Assembly (NCBI RefSeq): GCF_000004195.4
Contig: NC_030681.2
Location: 26,674,982-26,738,981 of the forward strand
Origin: Xenopus tropicalis
Taxonomy: Eukaryota > Chordata > Amphibia > Anura > Pipidae
Direction: 5' to 3'
DNA: 64,000 nt
The notes under the pieces were generated by a model that was not told the DNA's origin, made no database searches, and was given only the letters and a program-made list of their open reading frames with translations. Positions 1 to 12,872 of this stretch are shown here, one piece after another. The position numbers were made by a program, and so were the translations under genes. The number at the start of each line of letters is the position of its first letter. The first letter of the stretch is position 1.

Positions 1-1117
1 AAAGTTAATGAACAATTACTGAGAAATGCCACATTTGAAGGGCAAACGACTGACCTTTCTGAGCTGGTAATAGAATATTAATATATCTTTATACTGACCT
101 TTCAATGGCACTACATTATAGGGCATCTTGTAAGACTTTGGCAAAACCTGCCATCTATTGAGACGTAAAAGAGCAGTGACAGCAACATTTCTTAACCTTT
201 ATCTCAGGGGACACAAGTATATTCGGAGAATAAAGCCGGCCATACACACACCGATAAAATCGTATGATATGCTACTCCGAATTATTGTCCCAATCATTTT
301 CATACCATGGCGATCGGTAGTTAAGTCGATCGAACAGGTTAGAAGATATTGATCGGATAACGATAAAATCTGCACACATAATGATAACGATATAATTGGG
401 GAACCCACAATGTATTTCCAGGACATAACTTTTGTACGATTGGTGTCTGCCAATTATTTCATGTTCAGAACATCATCCGATTTGTTATTTTTAGGGCTTT
501 AGTCTACAATTTCAGTCTGAATGTTAATTTAAGTTCATTGGGTTTGAGCGTACAATCGATATCAGAACGTTTGTAGGAAGAAGACTAAAATCTAAAGTTT
601 ATGCCCAGCTTTAGCTTACTTTATGTACCCATTTTATACAGGGATTCTTAAACAATGGGACAGGGCCAGGAATTGGGTCCCCATGCTTTCTAGGCTGCAC
701 CTCCATGATCCTCTTTAATACAGTGAAATGTCCTTCACCAATAGACAATAGTAGTTAAAAGGATATAAGTACTTACATCTCTATTGAAACATGGGTCATT
801 ATGCGAATTCACAGATTTAATCTGGATACCAGATTTTTTTGGGGGGTGGAATAGGCTAATACATCCCTGCATTAGAGTAAACTGAAAATATTTGTGAAAG
901 TGCATGTTTACTACCTTGATAAAAATGAATATAGACTATAAATCATTTTGTTGTGTTAATTAACATTATCCTTAACCTTATCACACTATGCAGGACCTGG
1001 CTGGGGTAGATAACAGGCTCTGAATGTTAAAAATACAAACAAAATGGCTTCCTCTTGTCCACTGAAAAAACACCAATGCCTATTTCATTGGAAGTTCTTT
1101 ATTAAATTCTCATTCTA

Positions 1118-1441
1118 TACAGGTATGGGATCCCTTATCCGGAAACCCGTTATCTAGAAAGTTTCCAAATTACAGAATGGCCATCTCCCATAGACTCCAT
1201 TATAAGCATTCTAATTTTTAAAAATGATTTCCTTTTTCTCTGTAATAATAAAACCGTACCTTGTACTTGATCCCAACTAAGATATAATTAATACCTATTG
1301 GGGGCAGAACAATCCTATTGGGTTTATTTAATGTTTAAATTTTTAGCAGACTTAAGTTATGGAGATCCAAACTACGGAAAGATCCCTTATCTGGAAAACT
1401 CCCGGTTCCGAGCATTCTGGATAATAGGTCCCATACCTGTA
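1118..1441. mobile_element. TACAGGTATGG-family palindromic MITE, copy 1
   Basis: The copy opens TACAGGTATGGGATCCCTTA and closes with GGTCCCATACCTGTA. The two halves are imperfect inverted complements over most of the length, around an AT-rich centre. The outermost TA may be the target duplication, as for Tc1/mariner-like elements. Superfamily not settled. Confidence 0.85.
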
Positions 1442-2114
1442 TTTGTACTTTTTCTTTTTTAAACCCAGCGTTTACCAACCCTTTTTGTGCATGGAAAGAT
1501 TGCCATTGTTAGGGAGGATTCAGTGACTTGTTTAGGCAGAAGGGGGAACAATATGAAGTACAGGGGGTAATTCTATTGATAGAATTGATTTGTCCTTATC
1601 TGTGTCAGCATAAGAAAGTAAAAAAACTGCACAGAATCAATAAATGGTCTACAATGGTCTTGTAACAGCTGCCACAAAAGTTGTGAGTCATTTAACTGAT
1701 GGTTGGGACAGGGTTCCAAGGCTTTTTTTTTTTACTTCCTTTGCCTAATTGGAAAAGCACAAACCACAGATGGGTACTTTTCACAAATGCATTTTAGCTG
1801 TAATTAGTTACTTAGTTGCTGAATAGAAGTGGCCTGTATTGGTTTTTTTGAAACAGAAAGGCCCATTCCTTATATTACATTGGTGCTAAATGACTGAGGT
1901 TGAAGACTCTATCTTCCATCAATACAAGTATAATCTATGTTGTTGATTTGACATGTTAGGTTTTTCAAATATTCTGGCACCTAGGTGTAGGTATATTTCA
2001 CCAATATATTATGCATGTTCCAATGTACAGAGAATGCTTAATCTTAAGCCCCTAATAGAACCTTCTATCCAATTTCCCTCCAATAGGAGTTCTAACATCA
2101 ACACTAGCTTAATG

Positions 2115-2439
2115 TACAGGTATAGGACCCGTTATCCAGATTGCTCGGGACCAAGGGTATTCCAGATAAGGGGCCTTTCTGTATTTTGGATCTCCATACC
2201 TTAAGTCTACTAAAAAATCAATAAAACATTAATCAAACCCAATAGGATTGTTTTGCATCCAATAAGGATTAATTATATCTTAGTTGGGATCAATTACTGA
2301 TTTATTACTACAGAGAAAAAGGAAATCAGTTTTAAAATTCTGAATTATTTGATTAAAATGGAGTCTATGGGAGACGGCCTTTCCGTAATTCAGAGCTTTC
2401 TGGATAACAGGTTTCTGGATAAGGGATCCCATACCTGTA
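2115..2439. mobile_element. TACAGGTATGG-family palindromic MITE, copy 2
   Basis: The copy starts TACAGGTATAGGACC and ends GGATCCCATACCTGTA. Relative to copy 1 it is inserted in the opposite orientation, as its asymmetric middle (ATTAATTATATCTTAGTTGG) shows. Confidence 0.85.
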
Positions 2440-2676
2440 CAGAGAATTCATCCCATAGCAGATCCCACTAGACAAGAAAATTTTCTTTTCGTTTACCAGT
2501 ATCACCAATAATCATGCTGAGAAACCACCTTCATATCAGCACTGAAGCTGGAAGTCCAATGCTATGGAAGTTTGTAACCGTAGAAGTATAACAAACATTT
2601 GTTTAGTTGCTTGGGATAAACCAAATATCAGTTAACTGCCTTGACATTGAAAGACAGGGTGCTCATTTATTACACC

Positions 2677-3562
2677 TGTAACCCTATTTTGGCTACGGTT
2701 GTACTTTTAACACGCAATTACCTGCGTGTGGCGCTACAGGAGCCCTGAGCCCCCGCTTATTTATGGGGGACAGGTATGATATAAATGGCGTGCCTCCACC
2801 CATGGTAGGTATAGGTAGAACTATATGTCTCCTCCCTGGGAAAATTCTATGAGGTCCTCCTTGGACCCGGACCCCCAGCAACTCCCGGTACCTTGCCCCT
2901 CCCTTGGGGTAGCTGCTTACCAGGCAGTTGAGGATCCTCAGTATATGAACAGCCAAGACACTGGTTAAAATGGTGAACCAGATGAACTTGTTTATTGATG
3001 CAGGCAAAACACTTCAGAGGATGTCACACAGACGGCTCAAGTCACACTCTCTCTTTGGGCTACCCCCGGTACTCCCGCCGGATGCTTCCACCTAGGAACT
3101 CACCCCGGTCCACGCGTAGGGCCCCTTCACTGGGAACACTCCCAGGTGCTGACTTGGCTCCTCTTACTACACACTACAGGCCCTTAACTCCAGCCATGAG
3201 TGCTGGGGGGTCTTAACCCCTCTCTCTCCTGTTGGGGCTATTGCTACCCGTTCTCTCTATCCTGCCTGTCACTCCTAGAGTGACCTGTTACAGTACCTCC
3301 TGTACTAGAACACTAGCCTGTTATACGCTTCTTTACAAGAAGCAGTCCCAGGACTAATACCTTCACAAAATGGGTGTCAGCCCTTTTTATATTGCAGCAC
3401 ACTGCCACCTAGTGGTTGCTGCTGCATAACAGGGAAACTCCCTTTTCACACATAAACACTTAGGACCACCTTTAGGTGTCCAAATCTCATAAGGCCACCC
3501 TCATGGTGCCTGTCTAAAGGGGAACTAATCCTGAAGGGGCCCAATTCTTTGGGGTCCCTACA
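2677..3562 (-). mobile_element. solo LTR of an endogenous retrotransposon, minus-strand orientation
   Basis: The 886-bp unit is bounded by TGTA at 2677 and TACA at 3562, giving TG...CA ends. Read on the minus strand it has a TATA box (TATAAAAAGGG, complement of 3381-3391) and, about 390 bases downstream, an AATAAA poly(A) signal (complement of 2991-2996). That is the expected U3-R order. No gag or pol sequence flanks it, so it appears to be a solo LTR. Its base composition is far richer in G+C than its surroundings. Clear 5-bp target duplications were not found (ACACC versus CACTC), so the exact ends are approximate. A Ty3/gypsy origin is likely but not shown. Confidence 0.65.
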
Positions 3563-3630
3563 CACTCATTTTGGTTTTGTCACTGGAGATCCAAGGTGAA
3601 GGACTACCAGTTTGGGTGGAGGATGAGTGC

Positions 3631-4057
3631 TTAAAGAGGTGGTTCACCTTTAAATTAACTTTTAATATGTTATAGAATGGCCAACAAATTTTCAATTGGA
3701 CCTAATAATTTATTTTTTATAGTATATGAATTATTTGCCTTTCCAACTTTCAAATGGGGTCACTCACCCCAGCAACCAAAAAACTATTGCTTTGTGAGGC
3801 TACAATTTTATTGTTTTTGTTACCTTTTATTACTGATCTTACTATTCAGGCCTTCTTCTTCCATCCACTCCCTGGTTGCTAAGGTAATTGGGACCCTAGC
3901 AACATGACAACTGCTGAAATTCCAAACTGGAGTGCTGCTGAACAAAAAGTGAAATCATTAAAAAACTAAAAATAATAAAAAATGAAGACCAGCCGCAAAT
4001 TATCTCAGCATATCAACTCAACATCATACTAAAAGTTAAGGTGAACAACCCCTTTAA
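3631..4057. mobile_element. T2-like MITE with TTAA ends
   Basis: The element starts TTAAAGAGGTGGTTCACCTTT and ends AAGGTGAACAACCCCTTTAA, an inverted repeat bounded by TTAA, the target of the Xenopus T2/piggyBac-like MITE group. A diverged copy of the same subfamily lies at 16474-17190, with the shared segment GTGAGGCTACAATT. Confidence 0.8.
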
Positions 4058-6896
4058 TAGGCATAGAGGAATAGAAATAGAGCATTTACTAATTAATTAG
4101 GTTTATTAGATACAGCTAGGAATGACAGATTATTCCCATGGGTACTAATTTGCACACAAAAGGGAACAGGCTATTTGCCCACCATATGCTGAGTACTATA
4201 TGTAAGGGGCAGCTTTGATGAGCACAGAAGGATTTGCTAGTAAAGTGATAGGCAGGCTTTCATGCTAATGTATAGGCACTGGGGCAAGACTGGGGCCTAT
4301 GTATTATGTTGTCTAAAACAATTTACCGTGAATTTATACATTTTTTTATGCTGTAACCCATTCAAGTGAAAAAATACAGAAGGCAAGTAAATTCCAATTA
4401 TATTCACTGTGTAGAATGGTGTAAAAGCAGCAATGGATGATAAATAGGCCCCTTTGGCAAAAGATAAATGCAGAAAGAGTCTGTGTTATGAGCCCATACC
4501 CTCTAGCAGCAGAGAAAAGGCCAAGTGGGATCTGAAACATTGCTTTATCCAAGGTTGAACCATGTGTATCCAATAAAGGCATTTTTATGATATATTTGTA
4601 AGCCAAAACAGACACAACAAAGGAGAGATGAATGGGTTGTATACTGGAATTCTAATTATCTACCTGGCTTAGAACAAACATAGATAGATTTTTTTGTGAT
4701 TCAAGCAAAGGTCAAAAAGTATGTTCATCCTAGGCTGGAAAGGGGGTATACTACCCCTTTAAATGTGTGTGTATTATCAAACTGATGAGATAGCCTGCTA
4801 ATAAACACTGTGCAAATAAGCTCTTCTATCTGTGCAGTAGGGCTATTCTCTATAGGGCATTTATATACACATACAGGTAAATGCAGTGTAAGTCACTAAA
4901 ATTATAGGTGAACTGGCCTTATATTATATTCCTATTTATTTTAGCAAGGATATGAGATAAGACTGATGTTGCTACTGGGACTTTAGACTTTTGGAAGCTG
5001 CGGCTCAGTAAGACATTGCAGACTGCAGGTTGGACATGATATTGTATATGGGCACTACATATAGCTGTGTGTGTGTTGGTGTGACACCATCCTATTTCTG
5101 AATATTATTAGCCTTTAAGCAATGGAACATTGTACGAGGGAGGTTATTGACAGCATACAGTATGATCCCTAAAATTATATTACCTTTTGCCATATTGCCG
5201 CATTGCGTTCTATGTAAAAGATATGCAAGTCTCCACTAATTGTTCTCCTGGCAGTAATTCAGCAGTATTATTTTGTCTGAGTCAAGAGGAAGGACGAATA
5301 GCAGGCCCGGATTTCTACACAGCATTGGTGCGCCCAAACGCTTAATAGCCTATTTACTGTGTTTTTTTAAATATCCACAAATAGATCCTTTCAAGGTTTA
5401 TGACCTTATATTAAATGGATGTTATATCTTGTGATATTAATGCCATAAGTAAGGCAATTACAATGGACCCATAATTCCCGCTCCAAACAGGACGGCCACC
5501 TTTCTGGAAAAAATACAGGCCATTCTGTCTCTGCGTTCTCTCTTATTAAGAGAGATTAAGAGATTAAGAGTTACTACTAAAACAACAACAACTATTTTTA
5601 CCTTTGAGGCTGGCAAAAGCCAACCCTACCCATAAACAGGGCAGATGACACTGAGAGTCAGTTAATATAAATGGAATCCCTGCGTATGGCACGTCTGACA
5701 TTATGAGGTCAGTGCCCTCAAGAATAAAAACTGCACTTGACTCACTTTACAGGAGATTTATTGTTCTGCATCATTTCTGTGCCAACCCTGACCTTGTCAA
5801 TATGGTGGATCCAGCCCAACCATTGCAGACATAAAGTGTAACTGTGTGCATATGGAATAAGTTTTCCTTATGTCCGTTTGGTTCAGTGGAACCATAGAGC
5901 TGATTCAGATTGCTTAGCTCTAGGATGACAGCATTAGAGCTATGGTTTATGGCCCAGTTGTATATAACTATATTTAATTGGAATGGAACTGTAATTGCAT
6001 TAGACTGTTGATATGTGAAGGCTTATACATATGACAGTTTCCAATAACTGAGCTCACTCTATCTTGTATACTTGCTATTATACAGAATTGAAAATACATT
6101 ATTATTCAATCTTATACCCTCTTAATTTGTGACAATGCACCAATGACCCTCATCAATGCATTTCTATTTTGCTTAGACCTTTTACACGTGGCCTATATTA
6201 GGCCTTTGAAAAGCTAATATTTACAATATACACCCTGTTGCTTGACTAGTTATTTGCTCAAAGTAATTCTGCTCAACAGTTGCTTGTGTATTACCATGGA
6301 ACTCATAAGAAAATCCAATTTTATCTGGGGATTGTCATCACAGATTATGTGCATACGGATCACACAATGACTTTAAGGGGTGAACAGTGTGATGCCACAC
6401 GTAGCTGCACATATTGTGCCCAAGCGTTGGTCGGCATCCCCACATACTCTCAAGCTGCACACTATTTACTGTATGTGAGCTACTCAGTTACTGTGACATA
6501 TCTTGTATTTATTGAATGAGCATAACCCTGGCAAGCTCTGAACTGTTGTAATAAATACAAATTTATTTAATGGAACCTAATGGAATGATAGTGTCTCATC
6601 TTTGTCTTAGGCATGTTTGTGTCTTATTGGATTGGTTTATTAGTTATCAGGTCTTTTATTCTAAATTTAAGATGAAAGGGTTTCTGTTATGAAAATGATA
6701 GTATGTTAGGACACACCTTATTGGTTACTGGGGAAGATTGGCCTTTGGCAGTATGAAATATGGGACCACTGACATAATAAAGAAAGAAAGATTTCTAAAC
6801 CATTTATAAAACCCATCTTATTGGCTTTACATTTTATAACCTGTATATTTTTATTTCTGCTTTGCAAATTAGTGCTAATTCTTGGTCTCCGTATTA

Positions 6897-7219
6897 TACA
6901 TGTATAGGACCTATTATCCAAAATGCTCAAGACCTGGGGTTTTCCACATATGGGATCTTTTTTGTAATTTTGATCACCTTAAGTCCGCTTAAAATCATTT
7001 AAATGTTAAATAAACCCAACAGGATTGCTTTGCCACCTGAATGGATTCATGCAGCTTAGTTACCATCAAGTACAAGGCACTGTTATTATTACAGCAAAAA
7101 AAGAAATCACTTTTAAAAAATAGAATTATTTGCTTATAATGGAGTCTATAGGAAATCGCTCCCCGTAATTTGGAATTTTCTTGATAATGGGTTTCTGGAT
7201 AGCGGATCTTACACCTGTA
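6897..7219. mobile_element. TACAGGTATGG-family palindromic MITE, copy 3 (diverged)
   Basis: The copy starts TACATGTATAGGACC and ends GGATCTTACACCTGTA. It has the family's TTATCCA and TTTCTGGATA segments. Substitutions in both ends mark an older copy. Confidence 0.75.
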
Positions 7220-7353
7220 CCCATATACACTAATGCCAGCAGCAAATAAGTATCCAGGAAGATTGAGTGAACTGGAAGGATAAGCGATACAATATGCTGT
7301 TAGCTTTAGCATATCAGGTGCTCTCTTCAGTTTGTATTAAGCCTTGTATGCAG

Positions 7354-7577
7354 TACAGGTAGAGGATTTGTTATCCAGTGTGCTTGGGACTAGTGGTTTT
7401 CTGGATAACAGATTTTTCCATAATTTGGATCTCCATACTTTGATCTAGTAGTGGCAAAATTGTTTTGCCACCAGTATGGATGAATCATCAAGTACAAGGT
7501 ACTTACTTGCTCAAAATGGGCTCTGTGGGAGATGGCCTTCTGGATCATGTGTTTCAGGATAAGTGATCCCATACCTA
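7354..7577. mobile_element. TACAGGTATGG-family MITE, copy 4 (internally deleted)
   Basis: The copy starts TACAGGTAGAGGATTTG and ends GTGATCCCATACCTA. It is about 100 bases shorter than other copies because most of the central AT-rich part is missing. Confidence 0.75.
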
Positions 7578-7739
7578 TGCTAACCTTGCTTGGCTTGCAG
7601 TATAAAGTACTTTTGCTCTCCCCAGCACAGTGACTGCAGCATCCATTGACTGTTGACGTCAGATTTTCAAGCATTTGATTTAGTCCAACCAAAACAAGAC
7701 CAGTTAGTTTATACCCTTCTTCATTACTATCCCACTCAA

Positions 7740-8040
7740 CAGTGATCCCCAACTAGTGTTTTGGGAGCAACATGTTGCTCACCAACCCTTTGGATGTTGC
7801 TCCCAGTGGCCTCAAAGAAGGTGATCATTTTTGAATTTATGGCTTGGAGGCAAGTTTTGGTTCTATAAAAACTAGGTGTACTGCCCAACAGAGCCCCCTG
7901 TAGGCTGCCAGTCCACATCGTGTCTGACAAATAACCAATTGCAGTCCTCATTTGGTACCCCGTGTACATTTCATTGCTTGAGTTGCTCCCGAACTCTTTT
8001 TACATCTGAATGTGGCTGACTGGTACAAATGGTTTGGGCC
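7740..8040. mobile_element. hAT-like MITE (CAGTGATCCCCAAC family), copy 1
   Basis: The start CAGTGATCCCCAAC and the internal AGCAACATGTTGCTCACCAA are shared with the copies at 44745 and 52832. The 3' end is eroded, with no clear GGGATCCCTG terminus. Confidence 0.75.
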
Positions 8041-8860
8041 CCCCTACCACTGAATCATTATGGTTTATACTGCAGTTTCAAAATCAGTGATATGAATGGG
8101 ACCTTCTGTCGGTATTTTTAAGTCATTGCTTGTATCTTACCTGAACCTACAGAAGATATATACATATTGATAGACATGGTTGGCTTAAGGATGTATAAAA
8201 TCTCAATGTGCATTTCCTATAACTCATGTATCTTTGTCTTTCTGGGAAATTCGTTGATCATTTTGAATGATATCAGTGTGCCCCCCTAGTGTGCCTAGTA
8301 GCAAAGCTGGACCCTACAGAAAAAAACGTTTTAGGCTTCCACTGCAGCTTTAGGAATAAGATATTTTTCATAAATATGTATTGAAACTGCATATCAGTCA
8401 GCGTCCATTGGGCCCCCCTGAAGTTGTAGGGTCTCTATTGCTTTGCTTTGGTACTTGAGCTGCTAAATACATTGTTATACTCACCTTGCATACTTGTCCA
8501 AGCCTGTTGCAATGGCAAATAAAACTGCTTCATGCTGGCGTCACATATCTTTTTTCCATAAAACTTATGGAAATGTTTCCATAAAGGTTGTGCTTATCTA
8601 TCTATATATAAGCTACTGCAACTGTTAATCTTTTTATGAAATTGGTGTGAGAGGGAGTCGCCATTTGGTAGAACCAATCAGTTCACCTTCCACAAACTGA
8701 ATATGGAATCACAGACATCTATTAGAAACATATTTCTTTGGGCCTACTTAGGATGATTGGATGTCCAGTGGACCACTAAACTAATGTGGATAGAGGCATT
8801 AATTGAGTGGCCATTTATAAAGAGAGAAAAATCTTGTGTAAAATAAAAGGCTGCAAATAA

Positions 8861-9170
8861 TACAGGTATAGGATCCGGTATCTGGAAACTTGTTATCCAG
8901 AAAGCTCCAAATTACGGAAAGGCCATCTCACATAGACTAAATTTTAATCAAAATACATAAAATTCTCTCTTTCTATGTAATAATAAAACAGTAACTGGTA
9001 CTTGATCCCAACTAAGATGTAATTAATCCTTATTGGAGGCGAAACAGTCCTTTTGGGTTCATCTAATGTTTAAATGATTTTTAAAGCATGGTGGTCCAAA
9101 TTACAAAAAAAACCTTATCCAGAAAATCCCAGGTCAAAGAGCATTCTAGATAACAGATCCTATAGCTGTA
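8861..9170. mobile_element. TACAGGTATGG-family palindromic MITE, copy 5
   Basis: The copy starts TACAGGTATAGGATCCGGTA and ends CAGATCCTATAGCTGTA. It keeps the internal TTGATCCCAACTAAGATGTA segment in the same orientation as copy 1. Confidence 0.8.
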
Positions 9171-9254
9171 CTCTTTCTGACCTGAGAATAAGGGTGCCTA
9201 GAGTTGATTCATTTAGATTTTCTGAATGGGTAGTATCATTAAATTGCAATGTTA

Positions 9255-9290
9255 GTGTTAGAGCCCAGCACTGATGCTCAGCTCTAACAC
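9255..9290. repeat. small hairpin
   Basis: GTGTTAGAGC and its exact complement GCTCTAACAC flank a 16-base loop. No family or function is evident. Confidence 0.4.
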
Positions 9291-10807
9291 ACCACAGAGC
9301 TGAATGGTGTTGGAACACATGCTAATGAATTGATACACCATGACTCCAAGACTTGGACTAGTGCAGTAACCAATATCAGCCAATCATGTTTGTGCTTTCA
9401 TTGTTCTACCTGCAGCTTGCTTAACAAAGATAACCACTGATTGGATGATATGAGTAACTGCCCAGGTACAGATTTGCCCATTGCTGATAAATAAACCAGA
9501 AACAGATCCTCTTTACTAAATGTGCTGATTCCATTTACTGACAGTCAAGAAAGCATTTAGACATCTTGTAAATCTGTCCAACAGTAAATGACAGAGGCTT
9601 TTGCTTAGGACGACAGCAGATGGATTTTTTTTTCAGAACGAGTAATTTTGTATCTTAGATAGTTGCTCATTTACTTTAACGTTATCTTCCCACTATAAAA
9701 GAAATGTATTTGTATCCTCAGTCGAATTTCTGCACAGCAAGAAACATATCATATTTGTACTCTGCAATTATTGCTAATTAAAACTCTCACCAAAAATGCA
9801 TAGCTGTCAGATAATTTCCTTGCGAGTTCATTTGTTGTATGAATTACAGATTAAGGGGTACAATTTATGATTTAGCACCTTCACTGCCCATGCATGGAAC
9901 ACTGCCAAATGTATCTGAGACGAGTGCTCTGACTCACCAGAAGAAACTTCTGCCGGGCTCGTTCGGCTTCTGCGGTATCTTCTTCCACACAAAATGCTGT
10001 GAGAAATTATTTTGTAGAAACATATTCAGATGCAGTTCAATTCGCAGGCTTCATGAATTTATATGTACCATGTCATGATCATAAGTATAGTTTTTCCCTT
10101 TGGTATAAGCTGATCAAATGAATATTTGGGTATTAAACCCATATAGTCTTCCGTCACCCATAAGGTTAAAGACTTTTACTTGGTTTTTCAGGTAAAATAG
10201 CAGCCATCCAAATCCAAAAAGCCTATCTCTGCTTACAGCTACTTGAATTTCTGTATCAGACAACAGTGCCCATATATACAAATGCCTGCCTTAGGTGGCT
10301 GGTTCTTGTTGGTACACAAATGCTTTTTGTACCATTGTACACCTTGAGTACCATTGCCCTGTCTATTAACAGAAATTACAATTTTTTGGAGTTTATATTG
10401 GTGGTTGAGACCCAATGAATAATTAGAAGATGCAGTCTTAGCAGAAACCCTATGAAACAAGCAAAGACATTCAAGGTTATGTACATTATATTGAGCTTTC
10501 CCTGCATACCTCTCGCCAGCTGTCACACTAGTATAATACCATTTGGCAGGTTCCCATATATGAGGTTGGCTTTGGGAGTCATTAAAGTGTACATACAGAA
10601 CAATATCATTTATACTGAAAGCTATGGTGATTAAATGAACAGGAATTAGACAGCAATAAAACTGAAATGAAACCAGAACACTTTAGTCTCTAAGATGAAC
10701 TAAATGGGGTTCACGTGCAAGGATACTATATCTCATGAAGTAGTCATATGGTACTGGTTTCATTCATAAATACCAACCTGCATTCAACATCTCAAGCTTC
10801 TGTAATT

Positions 10808-11131
10808 GCAGGTATGGGATCCATTATCCGGAAACCCATTATCCAGAAAGCCCCAAATTACGGGAAGTCCGTCTCCCATAGACTCCATTTAAATCAAATA
10901 ATTAAAAAATGTAAGAATGATTCCCTTTTTCTATGTAATAATAAAACAGTACTCTGTACTTGATTCCAACTAGGATGTAATTAATCCTTATTGGAGGAAA
11001 AACAATTCTGTTGGGTTTATTTAATATTTAAATGGTTTTTGGTAGACATAAGGTATCTAAATTATGGAAAGATCCCTTATCCAGCAAGCCCCAGATCCCA
11101 AACATTCTGGATAATGGGTCCCACACCTGTA
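10808..11131. mobile_element. TACAGGTATGG-family palindromic MITE, copy 6
   Basis: The copy starts GCAGGTATGGGATCC and ends GGGTCCCACACCTGTA. It is full length, with the standard middle part in the orientation of copy 1. Confidence 0.85.
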
Positions 11132-11161
11132 CTGTACAACTGACTAGAGAGATTTCCTTAA

Positions 11162-11440
11162 GGGTAAGAACCCACGGAGCGAGTTACTCGCCCGCGATAG
11201 ATCTCTGCTATTGCGGGCAAATAACCGCTCCAAAAAGGCTTTTCACCAGCAGCAACAGAAGTCGCCCTTTGCATCACTTCATTTTTCTACGACATGCAAC
11301 ATTGCCTACAGGGGGAAACTTCACACAACTTCGGATTACCAAAGCCATGCAGAGGGCTTTCCATCAGCGAGTTCTATTGTTTTCGGAGCAGTTACTTACC
11401 TGCGATAGCAGCGCCTTACTCGCTCCATGGGTTCTTACCC
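11162..11440. mobile_element. GGGTAAGAACCCA-type MITE with TAA target duplication
   Basis: Terminal inverted repeats GGGTAAGAACCCA and TGGGTTCTTACCC are flanked on both sides by TAA (11159-11161 and 11441-11443). A 3-bp TAA/TTA duplication is typical of PIF/Harbinger elements. The inside has the CGAGTTACTCGCCCGC and GCGATAG motifs in inverted array. Confidence 0.8.
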
Positions 11441-12715
11441 TAAGAAGCACAATTGATCAGGTTAGCGAGCTTATTTTCTAGCCAAGCAGTTGCTGACTGT
11501 CTGCATCTGGAATGAAATGCCCAATACTGCAGTATGTGGTTGGCTAATGACCCCTCTCATCTGACATGGAAATTGTAGACAGATGGGGTAAAGCTGCTTG
11601 CATTGTTGTAAAACAAATTGCATTGATTATTGCCATTATGTGGCCAATATTTATTGAATAGCTTGTCTTTTATAAAAACGTATTTTGGCATAGGACATTA
11701 AAGGTAATTAAATATAGACTGCTCGCTGTAGTAGTCCAAGTGGCATCTGTTCTGGCATATGGCACCACGCTTAAAATGATAGCATGTCAGTTAGAAAAAA
11801 AAATGATGAAGGATTATTAATGTATGCATTTAGCAAGATAATAGGCAACACTGTTGTGCATTGTAATGTATTCTTTGTTGTATTGAGAATGCAACACACT
11901 GTGTTAAATAAACAAGGCTTATTTGTGGTGTATGCAGTTCTATTTATTCCACCTCTTGTTATTTAAAAGGATCTGTGGCTGGAAATAAATCAGCCCAGCC
12001 TATGGATTACACTCCTATATGCGCTTGCATAATGCTCTAGCAGGGGATGAAGCCTTTATGCCTCTGTTTGATTGAGAGTGAGAAACCATGGGCAGCGGCC
12101 TAGCAGGGAATGTACATTCTGTGTGCAAGACGTGTTCTTCTTCATTCATGAAATAAGTAATGAAGTACAGTACAAATCCATGCTATAGCTGTACCCCCAT
12201 ATATAATAAAAAAAACACTAAGTTAGCCCAGTAGCAATAACCAATAGCAACCAATAAGATGTTAATTCAGTCAATTCTACCTGCTGATGTATGGGTTACT
12301 GCTTCTGGGTAAATTTAGTGCCTTTTATTACATAACTTAACCCCCATATGTTATAAAAGGCAGACAGGTTGCCCAGGACCAATGGGATACTTGCTTGTAA
12401 ACTAATTGCCAGTAAATGCTACCTGCTGATTGGTTGCTATAAGTGATAAGAAGTATAGCAAGCTTTGCTCTTAATATTGTATAACCTCATAGTAGAGTTT
12501 GAGTTGCTACGGTATTTACATAGACTCCGGTAAATCAGCACCCCTTACAGAGTATGGAGAGTCCACGGTGGTGGAGCCAATGGCCAAATCCAATTAGACA
12601 GAGAAACTACCTATGTAAACATTATGTTTAGGTAAACAATATCTTTAAGATACAGGTTTTTATCACCCCCATCTCAGTATGGGAAGGGTCAGGGTCTAAC
12701 AGAAATAATACTGAC

Positions 12716-12717
12716 TA

Positions 12718-12765
<48 letters not shown>

Positions 12766-12807
12766 ATCTATCTATCTATCTATCATCTATCTATCTATCT
12801 ATCTATC

Positions 12808-12851
<44 letters not shown>

Positions 12852-12872
12852 CTATCTATCTATCTATCTATT
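12716..12872. repeat. (ATCT)n microsatellite
   Basis: About 157 bases of tandem ATCT units are broken by a few ATC slips and one TCTC slip. Likely polymorphic in length. Confidence 0.97.

Noticed and set aside
2693..3216. Open frames of 104 (-) and 73 (+) codons
   Set aside because: They lie within the solo LTR, which does not normally encode protein.
7390..7969. Open frames of 120 and 77 codons on the - strand
   Set aside because: They overlap a TACAGGTATGG-family MITE and a hAT-like MITE and carry no domain.
11032..11481. 149-codon open frame on the + strand
   Set aside because: It runs through the end of a TACAGGTATGG MITE and across the whole GGGTAAGAACCCA MITE; the translation has no domain.
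12716..12872. Tandem array considered as a CRISPR-like array
   Set aside because: It is a simple ATCT microsatellite without spacers, in vertebrate DNA.
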